Positions 36,869 to 45,693 of a stretch of DNA of 64,000 nt are shown here, in pieces. The position numbers and the translations under genes are program-made. The notes beneath the pieces were generated by a model. It ran no database searches. It was not told the origin of the DNA and saw nothing but the letters and a program-made list of their open reading frames with translations. Location: NCBI RefSeq assembly GCF_000018405.1, contig NC_009943.1, positions 1,243,001 through 1,307,000 of the forward strand, written 5' to 3'. Each line of letters begins with the position of its first letter. The first letter of the stretch is position 1. Source of the DNA: Desulfosudis oleivorans Hxd3 (GTDB taxonomy: Bacteria; Desulfobacterota; Desulfobacteria; Desulfobacterales; Desulfosudaceae).

Positions 36869-37136
36869 CCCGGATATTTCACGAGTTGATTTGGCCGCAG
36901 ATGCAAGGCGCGGGACGCGAAGCTGTAGACAATCTACCGCGAGCGGCCTGCAACACAGCAGATGCGGCCAAGGTGACTCGCCCGAAGGGTGAAAGTTTTC
37001 GACATACATTGATATAAAATACCTTAAGCCGCTTATGACAGCTTGTATTTTCAAAAATCGCCTGAATTCTATATCTAACCGTTTATGTTTGGTATGAATA
37101 TCCATCCATGTCGAAAATTTTCATGAAATATTCGGG
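36869..37136 (+). repeat. Dispersed 265-bp element, copy 2
   Basis: Left end CCCGGATATTTCACGA, right end TCATGAAATATTCGGG, flanked on both sides by TTAG, a candidate target duplication. The hairpin's apical GTAG/CTAC is at 36925-36937. GCGGGACGC (36910-36918) faces GCGGCCTGC (36943-36951) with seven Watson-Crick pairs, one G-T and one mismatch. Its right flank touches the stop codon of the permease gene. Confidence 0.85.
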
Positions 37137-38432
37137 TTAGCCCCAGGGAAGGGCCCACCGCACCAGCAGAAAATAAAGCACCGAACAGACCACAAGATAG
37201 ATGCAGGGCCGCCACAGGAGCCGATAGACCGGTTGCAGCGAGGTCTTGAAATAGGAGTTGGAGAGCAGCAGGCAGAGGTGCAGGGGGGAGAGCAGCACGC
37301 CGGCAAACCCGCAGGAGAGGGCCAGCATGAAGTAGGGAATCATGAGGTGGGCCTGGTCCTGTGACGTGATCAGGGAGATCAGGATGGGAAAGGCGCTGCC
37401 CACGAACGCGATGGTGATGCCCGTGAGCAGGCCCACGATAAACGGCAGTACCGCGCAAATCAGGGCCAGGGGGATCCCAAGGCCGACCAGCTCCATTGAG
37501 ACGGCATCTACGGCGCCGCTGTCGTACAGCACCTCCTTGAAGATCATGATGGCCACCACCATGTAAACGATTTTAAAGACCTGGGGGCTGATCATGATGG
37601 CCCGACGGTCTTTCCACGGAATGCGGTTGGCCCGCCACACAAGAAAAATCCCCGCGCACAGGGAAACCACCAGGCCGGTCTCCTTGGCCACGGAGAGTTT
37701 GGGAAACCCCAGGGAGACCAGCCAGCCGATCAGCAGCCCGGCACCGATCACCACCAGGATGGGAGCAATCTCTTTTAAAAAGGGTTTCACCGGCGGCCTG
37801 CCGTCGGGATGGGGCGGCGGCGCGGTCAGGTTGAATTTACCCACCGGCAGCCACCCGATTCGCATGACCACCAGGGTCAGCGGGAACATCAGCCCCATGA
37901 ACAGGGGCAGGTTGATGTCGGCCAGCACCGTGGCCAGCAGAATGCCGGGATACATGGGCCACCAGTATTCCCAGATATGCCGGAACCAGTAGTTGATGTA
38001 GCTCAGGGTGGCACCGGACAGACCGGACCGGTTGCCGATCTCCTTGACCATGGGCGCTGAAAACACGGCGCCGCCCGGCATGGGCAGCAGGCCGATTAAG
38101 GCGGGAAAGATCGACAGGTTGAGCCGCGGGCTTCGCACCAGCCCCTGGAAAGACGTGAGCAGACGGCGCAACTGGCCGTACTGTTCCATGCTGCTGCTGA
38201 ACACGATGATCAGGGCCACGATGATGCAGAGGCTGATGGTTTTGGGGTGGAACAGGCCGTTAAACACCGCCGTAGCCGAGGCCCTGAGCGGCAGCATAAA
38301 AAACAGGGCCACCAGCAGTGCCCCGGCCAGAAAGGCGGATGCCAGGGATATCTTTTTTCGGATCAGAAGGACAATGGCCGCAAAAATCACGGCTATTTTT
38401 ACCAGCGCGGGAATCGTAAAAACAAAGTTCAT
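37137..38432 (-). CDS. DUF401-family permease
   Basis: 431 residues, about 11 membrane helices, matching the DUF401/COG1906 group of putative organic-anion permeases related to the gluconate/citrate transporters. Recognisable segments are LLPMPGGAVFSAPMV, SYINYWFRHIWEYWWPMYPG and the C-terminal SCGFAGVLLSPLHLC. The substrate is unknown. No good ribosome-binding site precedes ATG 38432, 36 bases after the GTPase gene on the same strand, so it may be co-transcribed with it. Its stop codon overlaps the flank of repeat copy 2. Confidence 0.8.
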   Translation of the reverse strand: MNFVFTIPALVKIAVIFAAIVLLIRKKISLASAFLAGALLVALFFMLPLRASATAVFNGLFHPKTISLCIIVALIIVFSSSMEQYGQLRRLLTSFQGLVRSPRLNLSIFPALIGLLPMPGGAVFSAPMVKEIGNRSGLSGATLSYINYWFRHIWEYWWPMYPGILLATVLADINLPLFMGLMFPLTLVVMRIGWLPVGKFNLTAPPPHPDGRPPVKPFLKEIAPILVVIGAGLLIGWLVSLGFPKLSVAKETGLVVSLCAGIFLVWRANRIPWKDRRAIMISPQVFKIVYMVVAIMIFKEVLYDSGAVDAVSMELVGLGIPLALICAVLPFIVGLLTGITIAFVGSAFPILISLITSQDQAHLMIPYFMLALSCGFAGVLLSPLHLCLLLSNSYFKTSLQPVYRLLWRPCIYLVVCSVLYFLLVRWALPWG

Positions 38433-38468
38433 GTTGATAGGGTATCGTCCGTATGTTTCACGAGGGTG

Positions 38469-39953
38469 TCAGGCGGAGCCTTTGTTTTTTTCAAGAAACG
38501 CCTGGTAGGCCAGGGAGGGGTTGAAGGGCGGGCTGTTTTTCATGGCGGCGATTTCATTGAGGGCCTCCCGGATCTCTTTTGTCTCCGCTTCCTCAATTTC
38601 CTTGATGACGCCGTGTTCATAACCCACTGTTCCCAGAGAAAAACGGCCTCCGGTTTTTTGCAGAAAGCCGGTCACCACCGTCTTGACCGCCTGCCAGGTC
38701 TCTTTGCGGTACTGGTTCTCCAGGGGCACCAGGGTGCCGGCCGCCGCGGTCTGGCGGGCGTGGAAGCGGGCCATAAAATAGCGTCGCGCCACGGTCATCC
38801 AGAGAACAAAGACCAGGGCCGCGCCGATGCCGCCTGCGCTGTACAGCAGGGGCGACAGGGGCAGAAGCCCGCCTTGCAGCAGGCCCATCCCGGCGCCGGC
38901 GCCGGCCACCAGCGATACCAGCAGCCCTGCCAGCGAAAACCGGGCCAGTGCCCCCCTGCGTTTTTTCCCATAGGCCAGCAGGGTCTCAAGGATCAAAGAG
39001 AGACGTTCGCTGTGGGTCTCTAAAAAGGTGGCCAGGTGATCCAGGTGGTAACGCGGGGCCTGCATCAGGGCTGTCTTCAGTTCGTCCCGCTGGTTTTCCA
39101 GCAGGGAAAGATAGGCAGCCGTCTCCGGCCGCCTGCCGTTGGCGCCGGCCTGTGCCGCTGCCCTTTGGGAGTAGGTGAGACGGATGGGTGGAATGTCCTT
39201 GCGCCCGGTGATCTGGGAGAGGTTCCAACAGAGGGTGCCGTAAACCCTCAGTAGGTCGGTGAGCGATGCGCACTCGTCGATGCGGTTTAAAACAAACAGC
39301 ACCCGGTCCTCAAAGGTATGGGCCGGCAGGGTGTCCCGCAGGCTGATGTGGGCCTCGCGCACGGTGCCGGCCTTGTGCGGGTCAAACATCACCAGCACCA
39401 GGTCGGCGATATGGGCCAGGTCCCCTACCACCTCCTGGTAGTTGTAGCCCCGGTCCCGTTCGGTGATGCTGTCCAGCATGCCCGGCGTATCGATGATGGC
39501 AAAGTTTTTCAGAAACGGGGAGTTGACCTTTTTCAGACAGAAATGGGAGGCAAATTGCTGGCCGTGCCGCTTCATGCCTTCAAAAGGAAACTCCTGGTTG
39601 GCCAGCAGGTATTTGCCGTCCCGGTGTTCGGTGACACGGATGCCGTCCTCGTCCAGGGCGGTTTCGTCGCAGGTCAGAACGGTGAACGAGTCGTCGGTGG
39701 GGGCCTGGCCTGTGGCCTGAATGTCGGCGCCCAGAAAATCGTTGATCAGGGTGGATTTGCCCGAGGAGTAGTTGCCGATGATCAGCACCAGGGGCCGCCA
39801 CTTGATTTTGGACTCCAGGGGCGAGTCGCTGTACCCGTAGCGCAGGGCGATGGGCGTCATCCGGTTTTCCACCAGCTCCAGCAGTTCGGCCTGAAGCGAG
39901 CGAATGTAATTCTCCGTGTACATGGAGGCGTCGCTTTTTTCCGCTTTGTTCAT
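38469..39953 (-). CDS. Dynamin-like GTPase with membrane hairpin
   Basis: 494-residue dynamin-family GTPase. G1 GNYSSGKST (about residues 57-65), G2 Thr region QAPTDDSFTV, G3 DTPGMLD and G4 NRID are present. After a helical middle, two closely spaced hydrophobic segments (about residues 345-390) should insert in the membrane. The C-terminal 100 residues are helical. The order resembles EHD/bacterial dynamin-like proteins that bind and remodel membranes; a partner gene is not adjacent. Precise role unknown. Confidence 0.85.
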   Translation of the reverse strand: MNKAEKSDASMYTENYIRSLQAELLELVENRMTPIALRYGYSDSPLESKIKWRPLVLIIGNYSSGKSTLINDFLGADIQATGQAPTDDSFTVLTCDETALDEDGIRVTEHRDGKYLLANQEFPFEGMKRHGQQFASHFCLKKVNSPFLKNFAIIDTPGMLDSITERDRGYNYQEVVGDLAHIADLVLVMFDPHKAGTVREAHISLRDTLPAHTFEDRVLFVLNRIDECASLTDLLRVYGTLCWNLSQITGRKDIPPIRLTYSQRAAAQAGANGRRPETAAYLSLLENQRDELKTALMQAPRYHLDHLATFLETHSERLSLILETLLAYGKKRRGALARFSLAGLLVSLVAGAGAGMGLLQGGLLPLSPLLYSAGGIGAALVFVLWMTVARRYFMARFHARQTAAAGTLVPLENQYRKETWQAVKTVVTGFLQKTGGRFSLGTVGYEHGVIKEIEEAETKEIREALNEIAAMKNSPPFNPSLAYQAFLEKNKGSA

Positions 39954-40162
39954 ATTGCGTTTTGATCCATGGATGGTTGGACGGCTGTGCCGTTTTTATC
40001 TGCTATCAGCTATCAGAAGGCCGCCAAAGAGTCAAGAAGCATATTGGCCGGTCTTTTTTGTTGACGCGTGCCGGTCGGCACGGTTACACTCTGAAAAATC
40101 GGCCGGTTACAACACCGGTAAATTTTCTTGTCAATCATTTAATGCTATCAGGGGATGCTGCC

Positions 40163-40996
40163 ATGAAAGCACTTTCCGTGTTTCGCGATTACAAAAAACA
40201 GGGCAGAAAGATCACCATGCTCACTGCTTATGACTATCCCACCGCGGTACTGGAAGACCGGGCCGGCATCGACATTCTACTGGTCGGCGACAGCGTGGGC
40301 AGGAACATCCTCGGCTATGCCAGCGAACTGGAGGTGACCATGGAGGACATGCTTCACCATGTCCGGGCCGTGGCCAGGGGGGCAAAACAGGCCCATGTGA
40401 TGGGCGACATGCCGTATCGCTCCTGCGACACGCCGGCCCTTGCCCTGGAAAACGCCCGGCGAATGATGGATGCTGGTGCCCACAGTGTCAAGATCGAGGG
40501 TGAGCAGGACATGGTGGACCGCATCAAGTATGTTGTGGACGCCGGCGTGCCGGTGTGCGCCCATATCGGATACACGCCCCAGACCTCGGGCAAGGCCGCG
40601 GTCCAGGGCAAGGATATTGACCGGGCCAAAGCCCTGATCGACGCGGCCCTTCAGCTTGAAAAGGCCGGCGCCGACATGGTGGTGTTTGAGCTGATTCCCG
40701 AACTGCTGGCAAAAGAGATCACAAACCTGCTTTCCATACCCACCATCGGCATCGGCGCGGGCCGGTTCTGCGACGGCCAGGTCCAGGTCTACTGCGACAT
40801 CCTCGGCCTTTCTGCGCGGGTTTTTCGCCATGCCAAGGCTTACGACACCTTGGGCCAACGGTACGAAGACGCCTTTGCCGCCTATGCCCGGGAGGTAACC
40901 GGCGGCACCTTTCCCACCAGCGAAAACGCCGCGGCCCTGCCCGATGACGTAGCCGACCAGGTCCGGGAGTGGGTACACAAGACCTACGGCAAATGA
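40163..40996 (+). CDS. panB: 3-methyl-2-oxobutanoate hydroxymethyltransferase
   Basis: 277 residues; PanB transfers a hydroxymethyl group from methylene-tetrahydrofolate to 2-oxoisovalerate in pantothenate synthesis. Family signatures: MLTAYDYPTA, metal-binding LLVGDSVG, SVKIEGE, HIGYTPQT with GKAAVQG, FELIPELLAKEIT and TIGIGAG. I chose ATG 40163 because MKALSVFRDYKK matches the usual N-terminus; an upstream extension to 39962 is non-homologous. It stands alone, without panC or panD nearby. A dispersed repeat begins 19 bases after its stop. Confidence 0.95.
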   Translation: MKALSVFRDYKKQGRKITMLTAYDYPTAVLEDRAGIDILLVGDSVGRNILGYASELEVTMEDMLHHVRAVARGAKQAHVMGDMPYRSCDTPALALENARRMMDAGAHSVKIEGEQDMVDRIKYVVDAGVPVCAHIGYTPQTSGKAAVQGKDIDRAKALIDAALQLEKAGADMVVFELIPELLAKEITNLLSIPTIGIGAGRFCDGQVQVYCDILGLSARVFRHAKAYDTLGQRYEDAFAAYAREVTGGTFPTSENAAALPDDVADQVREWVHKTYGK

Positions 40997-41014
40997 TGCG
41001 GATTCGGGATTTAT

Positions 41015-41281
41015 CCCGGATATTTCACGAGTTGATTTGGCCGCAGATGCAAGGCGCGGGACATGAAGCTGTAGTTAATCTACCGCGAATGTCCCGCAAC
41101 ACAGCAGATGCGGCCAAGGCGACTCGCCCGAAGGGTGAAATTTTTCGACATAAAACTGGCACAAAAGGCCTCAAGTCATTCGTGGCGGCTTGTATTTTTA
41201 AAAAACGTCCGAAATTAATTGCAACATACTGTCTCCTATATGAAGCTCACAAAGTTCGAAAATTTTCATGAAATATCCGGG
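41015..41281 (+). repeat. Dispersed 265-bp element, copy 3
   Basis: Ends CCCGGATATTTCACGA and TCATGAAATATCCGGG. The hairpin stem is perfect here: GCGGGACAT (41056-41064) with ATGTCCCGC (41089-41097), enclosing GTAG (41071-41074) and CTAC (41080-41083). An AT-rich segment follows up to the right end. The last 42 bases of the element are the apparent first 14 codons of the downstream methyltransferase. Confidence 0.88.
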
Positions 41282-41947
41282 CTGTTCGACCAGTGCGCCA
41301 TGGATTATGACCGGGACCGGCCCGTGCTGGTGCCCTGCTTTGACGATTTTTACGGCGCGGCCCTTTCCGCTATCCCCTTTGCCCCGAATGTCCCGATAAA
41401 GGTACTGGACCTGGGGGCCGGCACCGGCCTGCTGTCCGCCATGGTGGCAGATCTTTTCCCTTCGGCGGTCATTCACCTGACCGACATGTCAAAAGCCATG
41501 TTGGACCAGGCGCGGCAGCGCTTTGGCGATACCCCCCGCGTCACTTACGCCGTTCAGGAGCATACGCGGCTGTCGGCCCGATCGAAATATGACCTTGTGA
41601 TTTCCGCCCTGTCGATCCACCATCTGGACCACCCGGACAAGCAGGCACTGTTTGAAAAGATTTATCGGGCACTTTCGCCCGGCGGCATGTTTATCAACGC
41701 CGACCAGGCCCTGGGACCGTCGGCCGAAGTAGAGGATGCCTGGCACCGGCAGTGGCTGGCGGATATAGAGGCCGTTGGCCTGCCTGAGCCGGCATGGTCT
41801 CAGGCCATGGAAAGAGTCCGCCTGGACATAAACGCCACCCTGGACGATCAACTGGCATGGCTGGAGAATGCCGGGTTCGAGGATGTGGCCTGCCGGTACC
41901 AGCGGTTCCGGTTTGTTGTTTACAGCGGGCGCAGGAAGGAGATCTGA
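41240..41947 (+). CDS. SAM-dependent class I methyltransferase
   Basis: 235 residues from ATG 41240. The SAM motif I is VLDLGAGTGLL (about residue 55), with HLTDMSKAML (motif II, acidic) and LVISALSIHHL (post-motif). A C-terminal EDVACRYQRFRFVVYSGR ends the fold. The family alignment begins near FDQCAMDYD; the preceding residues (MKLTKFENFHEISG) are encoded inside the right end of repeat copy 3, so the element appears to have replaced the native start. No ribosome-binding site is seen before 41240, and ATG 41300 is the next in-frame option. Substrate unknown. Confidence 0.82.
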   Translation: MKLTKFENFHEISGLFDQCAMDYDRDRPVLVPCFDDFYGAALSAIPFAPNVPIKVLDLGAGTGLLSAMVADLFPSAVIHLTDMSKAMLDQARQRFGDTPRVTYAVQEHTRLSARSKYDLVISALSIHHLDHPDKQALFEKIYRALSPGGMFINADQALGPSAEVEDAWHRQWLADIEAVGLPEPAWSQAMERVRLDINATLDDQLAWLENAGFEDVACRYQRFRFVVYSGRRKEI

Positions 41948-42192
41948 TCTTATACCAAACGCCATAAACCAGTGGTGCCCGCAGCAGGATTGACACACAA
42001 GACCCTCCCTGTTATACCTCCTTTTTTATAAACCACACTGATCTGTTCACGTTTTTGATCTGTCAACAGCGGCATCTGTGAAACAGAAAGTTTTGTCCGC
42101 ATTTTCGGAAGGTGAATATCGAACAGGAACATCAATTTATAGGGTCCGCGTAAGGCACCTAATACCCGACACGTTTAAGGAAAGAGAAAAAC

Positions 42193-42966
42193 ATGAATGA
42201 GACTGTTTTAAAAGAACTGAATGACGGTGTGCTGGTGGTGACCCTGAACCGGCCAGACAAAAAAAACGCCTTTAATGCCGCCCAGTGGCAGGGGCTTGCC
42301 GACGCTTTGAACGAAGCCGGAAAAGACGATAACGTCAATGTTGTGGTGGTCACCGGCGCGGGAAATAATTTCAGCTCCGGCCAGGACCTGGCTGATTTTG
42401 AAAGCCTGCCCGGCGGCGGCGGGGCGTCATACAGAACCTGTGAGGATGCGGTGACTGTATTTGACAAACCCCTCATCGGCGCGGCCACCGGCGTTACCGT
42501 GGGCGGCGGCGCGACCATATTGTTTTACTGCGATGTGCTTTACGTGGGGCAAAGCCTGCGCCTGCGGGTGCCGTTCACCAGCCTTGGTATGGCGCCCGAG
42601 TTTGCCAGTACCTATATGCTGCAGGCCAGAATCGGAACCCAGCGGGCGGCGGAAATCCTGTTGAGCTCAAAATGGGTGGACGCGGACGAGGCCGTGGCAA
42701 CCGGTATCGCCAAAGCCAAATGCAGTGATGATGAAGTGCTGGCCACAGCCTTGAAAACAGCTTCGGAAATCGCGCAATGGCCGGTCAACGCCTTGAAAGA
42801 GACCAAGCGCTGCCTGAACGTCATGCATCAGGCCGGTATCCAGGCGGCGCTGGCCGCCGAGCATGATGCCATGGGCCGGCAGGCCGGCAGCCCGGAAAAC
42901 ATGGAAGCGGTCATGGCCTTTCTGGAAAAGCGAAAACCGGATTTTAAGAAGCTGATTAAAAAATAG
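42193..42966 (+). CDS. Enoyl-CoA hydratase/isomerase family protein
   Basis: 257-residue crotonase-fold enzyme acting on acyl-CoA. Oxyanion-hole motifs are NFSSGQDLADF and ATGVTVGGGATIL. The catalytic-Glu segment SLGMAPEFAST resembles the delta3,delta2-enoyl-CoA isomerases (PEG/PE pattern) more than hydratases, so double-bond isomerisation in beta-oxidation is likely. ATG 42193 has AAGGAAAGAG upstream. It is convergent with the glycosyltransferase gene and not part of an obvious operon. Confidence 0.88.
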   Translation: MNETVLKELNDGVLVVTLNRPDKKNAFNAAQWQGLADALNEAGKDDNVNVVVVTGAGNNFSSGQDLADFESLPGGGGASYRTCEDAVTVFDKPLIGAATGVTVGGGATILFYCDVLYVGQSLRLRVPFTSLGMAPEFASTYMLQARIGTQRAAEILLSSKWVDADEAVATGIAKAKCSDDEVLATALKTASEIAQWPVNALKETKRCLNVMHQAGIQAALAAEHDAMGRQAGSPENMEAVMAFLEKRKPDFKKLIKK

Positions 42967-42984
42967 CGGTCCGGAAGAAGATGT

Positions 42985-45411
42985 TTATCCGCTATTCGTG
43001 ATGGTCATGGCCTCCGGGCTTTGTCCGCTTTCATACCGTTCCCACATTTTTCTGCAGGCCGCCTCAACACCGCGGGTGTAGGCGGCCGGGTCAAACAGGG
43101 GAGCGGTCTTTTGATTGGCCGCCAGTTTTTCCTTTAAGGCCGCCGCTTCCTCCGGGTGGCGGGCCAGGTGGACGGCCCGTTGAATATAGGCCTCGGTGTC
43201 GGGGCAGATGGTCTCTTCCATGCCGGCGGCCGCGCAGATGCTGGCCCCCATGCGGGATGCGTTGGTGGGGCCGGTGCGGGTGAGCACCGGCACGCCGCCG
43301 TGAAGGGCGCACACCGCCGTGGACCCGGCGGTATATAAGAAGGTATCCAGAAACAGGTCGGCCAGCTGATACCGGGCCATGTATTCCGGATGGGGCAGCT
43401 TTTCGGCAAACACCAGCCGGCCGGCATCCACGCCATGGGCCACGGCCCGGTCGGTCAGCCGCTGCCGAATGGCGTCACTGGCAGCGGAAAGCCACAGCAC
43501 AGCGTTGTCTGCCTCTCTTAAAATCTCCATCCATGCGCCAAAGGTCTCCGGCTCCATCTTGTAAACCGCGTTGAAACAGCAGAACACAAACCCGGCTTCC
43601 GGAAGCCCGGCATCGGACCGGGTCATGGGCTTGTCGGAGATGGCAAAGGCCGATGACGGAAAGGCATGGGGCAGCCGGACCACTCTTTCGGTATAGGCAT
43701 CCTGCATCTCTTCGGGGATCAGCCACCGGTCGGCCAGGATATAGTCGATAAAGCCGGCGCCCATGGTGTTGGGATACCCGATGGCAGAGGCCTGGATCGG
43801 GGCCGGCCGCAGGGCCAGCACCTCGGGCCGGGAAAAGGTGGTGTACCCGGCCAGGTCGATGAGAATGTGGGGATGATCGTTATAGATGATGGCGGCCGCC
43901 TTTCGGGGAGAGACCTTGGACACGTCGACAAAGTGCTCGCACTCGGTTTTCAGCTTGCGGCTGGTGTCATCATCCACGTCCACCAGGCTGTAGGCAAAAA
44001 TTTCAAAATTTTCCGTGTCGTGATGCTTGAAGATGTCGTTGATCACGATGCCCACGGCGTGCTCCCGGAAATCCGGTGAAAGGTACCCGATGCGCAGCCG
44101 GCCGAAGGCGTTTTTCGGGTGTACAAAGGCGAATGCGGCACGGGCCGAAGCCATGTTGTCGTCGATCAGTTTTGCCTTGCGCGTGGCCACGGCCTTGTGC
44201 ATGTGGCCGGGCACCGGAAAGTAGTTGAGAATAAGGGGCGACAGGTCATAAGGCGGTTTTTCCAGGGCCAGGTAGTCTTCGGTACGCCGGACCAGCTCCG
44301 CCACCTTTTTCTCGTAGTGCTCCCACATGCCCAGCTTGATCTCCAGCTGAAACTGGTAATAGAAGACCTGGGTGGCAAAGTCGGGATCCAGGGCCATGAC
44401 GCGCCGGTATGCCTCCAGAGCCCCCTCCCGGTTGCCCGAAGACTCCAGCAGGTTGCCGTAGGAAAAGCGGGTCCGGGCCGAATCCGGATCCAGTTCAAGA
44501 GCTTTTTCAAAACTGGCCATGGCCTGGGAGGTAGCGCCCCGAATGCTGTAGGCCGTGGCCAGGGCACCATGAAGTTCCGCCTTTTCCGGAGAGACGCGAA
44601 TGGCGGCCAGAAAGACCGGCACCGCCTCTTCGATGCGGCCCTCCCGCAGGTAGAGGTTGGCCAGTTCGGACAGGGCCTCGCCGTTTTTGGGATCCATGCG
44701 AAGGGCTTTGCGAATCAGCGACTCGGCCAGGTCGTTGCGCCGGTTTGCCAGGTGAATGCGGGCCAGGCCGATGTAGGGCGGAACAAAGCCGGGGTTGCAG
44801 GCAATGGCCTGTTCGTAGTACCGGGCCGCCGGCTCGACTTCCTCACGAAGTTTGTGAATGTTGCCGATGTTGTAGTGGGCCTCGGCCTGCCGGGGGTTGA
44901 TTTTCAGCACGGCTTCAAAACAGGCAAGGGCCCCGTCGTTGTCGCCGGCCTGCTGGAGCAGGTTGCCCAGGTTGTTTCTGGCCGCCAGGTGATGCGGGGC
45001 CAGGTTCAATGTTTTCTCAAAAAAGGTTTTTGCCTCATCTGCGCGGCCGGCGGCCTTGCTGATTTTGCCCAGGTTGAAGTGGGCCTGGGCCAGGCCCGGG
45101 TCCAGGGACACGGCCCTCTGGAAAGCGGCGGCCGCCTCATCGGTTTGTCCTTTTTTCAGCAGCACCTGGCCCAGGCTGTTGTGAAAGGCGGCCTGTTTCG
45201 GCGCCTTTTCAACGGCCTTTCGCAGGGTGCCTTCGGCCGCCACCAGGTCTTTTTTGGCCGCCATGATCGTGCCCAGCAGGTGCAGGGCGTCGGCATGGTT
45301 GGGGTTCTCCCGCAGCAGGTCGCGGTAAAGGGTTTCCGCGCCTTCCAGGCTGCCGGCCCGGTGAAGGGCCACGGCCTTATTGAACAGGGTAAGAGACTTG
45401 TCTTTTTTCAT
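42985..45411 (-). CDS. TPR protein with O-GlcNAc-transferase (GT41/SPINDLY-like) domain
   Basis: 808 residues: about eleven TPR units (residues 5-390, such as AHFNLGKISKAAGRADEAKT and AEAHYNIGNIHKLREEVEPA), then a GT41 catalytic region from about 437. Signatures are RIGYLSPDFREHAVG, HILIDLAGYTTFSRPEV, PIQASAIGYPNTMG, FVFCCFNAVYKM, LADLFLDTFLYTAGSTAVC and LHGGVPVLT. It probably glycosylates Ser/Thr of cytoplasmic-facing proteins using a nucleotide sugar. It lies 282 bases downstream of the pseudopilin operon on the same strand; in other bacteria such enzymes modify pili or flagellins, so the neighbouring pilus-like proteins are candidate targets (inference). Confidence 0.88.
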   Translation of the reverse strand: MKKDKSLTLFNKAVALHRAGSLEGAETLYRDLLRENPNHADALHLLGTIMAAKKDLVAAEGTLRKAVEKAPKQAAFHNSLGQVLLKKGQTDEAAAAFQRAVSLDPGLAQAHFNLGKISKAAGRADEAKTFFEKTLNLAPHHLAARNNLGNLLQQAGDNDGALACFEAVLKINPRQAEAHYNIGNIHKLREEVEPAARYYEQAIACNPGFVPPYIGLARIHLANRRNDLAESLIRKALRMDPKNGEALSELANLYLREGRIEEAVPVFLAAIRVSPEKAELHGALATAYSIRGATSQAMASFEKALELDPDSARTRFSYGNLLESSGNREGALEAYRRVMALDPDFATQVFYYQFQLEIKLGMWEHYEKKVAELVRRTEDYLALEKPPYDLSPLILNYFPVPGHMHKAVATRKAKLIDDNMASARAAFAFVHPKNAFGRLRIGYLSPDFREHAVGIVINDIFKHHDTENFEIFAYSLVDVDDDTSRKLKTECEHFVDVSKVSPRKAAAIIYNDHPHILIDLAGYTTFSRPEVLALRPAPIQASAIGYPNTMGAGFIDYILADRWLIPEEMQDAYTERVVRLPHAFPSSAFAISDKPMTRSDAGLPEAGFVFCCFNAVYKMEPETFGAWMEILREADNAVLWLSAASDAIRQRLTDRAVAHGVDAGRLVFAEKLPHPEYMARYQLADLFLDTFLYTAGSTAVCALHGGVPVLTRTGPTNASRMGASICAAAGMEETICPDTEAYIQRAVHLARHPEEAAALKEKLAANQKTAPLFDPAAYTRGVEAACRKMWERYESGQSPEAMTITNSG

Positions 45412-45425
45412 GGTCGCCTGAAATG

Positions 45426-45451
45426 GGATGCCGGGCTTTTACCCGGCATCC
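45426..45451 (-). promoter_or_regulatory. Perfect 10-bp hairpin in the leader of the glycosyltransferase
   Basis: GGATGCCGGG and CCCGGCATCC arms around a 6-base loop end 14 bases before the ATG at 45411. No T-run follows on either strand, so a translational or RNA-stability role is more likely than termination. The rest of the 282-base gap shows nothing clear. Confidence 0.5.
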
Positions 45452-45693
45452 AGTTGGAATTGATTTTTATTTTTTCCACCCGGCCCGCCCGGCAGACTGT
45501 TGCCGTTTTATTTGTTTAGCATTGAACCGGTATGTATGCCAAGGGATTTGTCGGGTCACCCCACGACAGCCACCATCGGATCCGGGGGGGGCCACGGCGG
45601 GCGGGTTGTGATTTTTCGAAAATCGGTGGTCAGACACTGCCCTCGCCCGGTTGAAGCCGGCCGGTGCCGGCAGTCGGTCCGGCAGCAGCAGGA

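Noticed and set aside
39962-40162. Longer N-terminus for panB
   Set aside because: The extension is non-homologous; MKALSVFRDYKK at 40163 is the family start.
44119-45519. 466-residue open frame antisense to the TPR-glycosyltransferase
   Set aside because: Gly/Val/Gln-rich shadow of the TPR array with no recognisable domain or ribosome-binding site.
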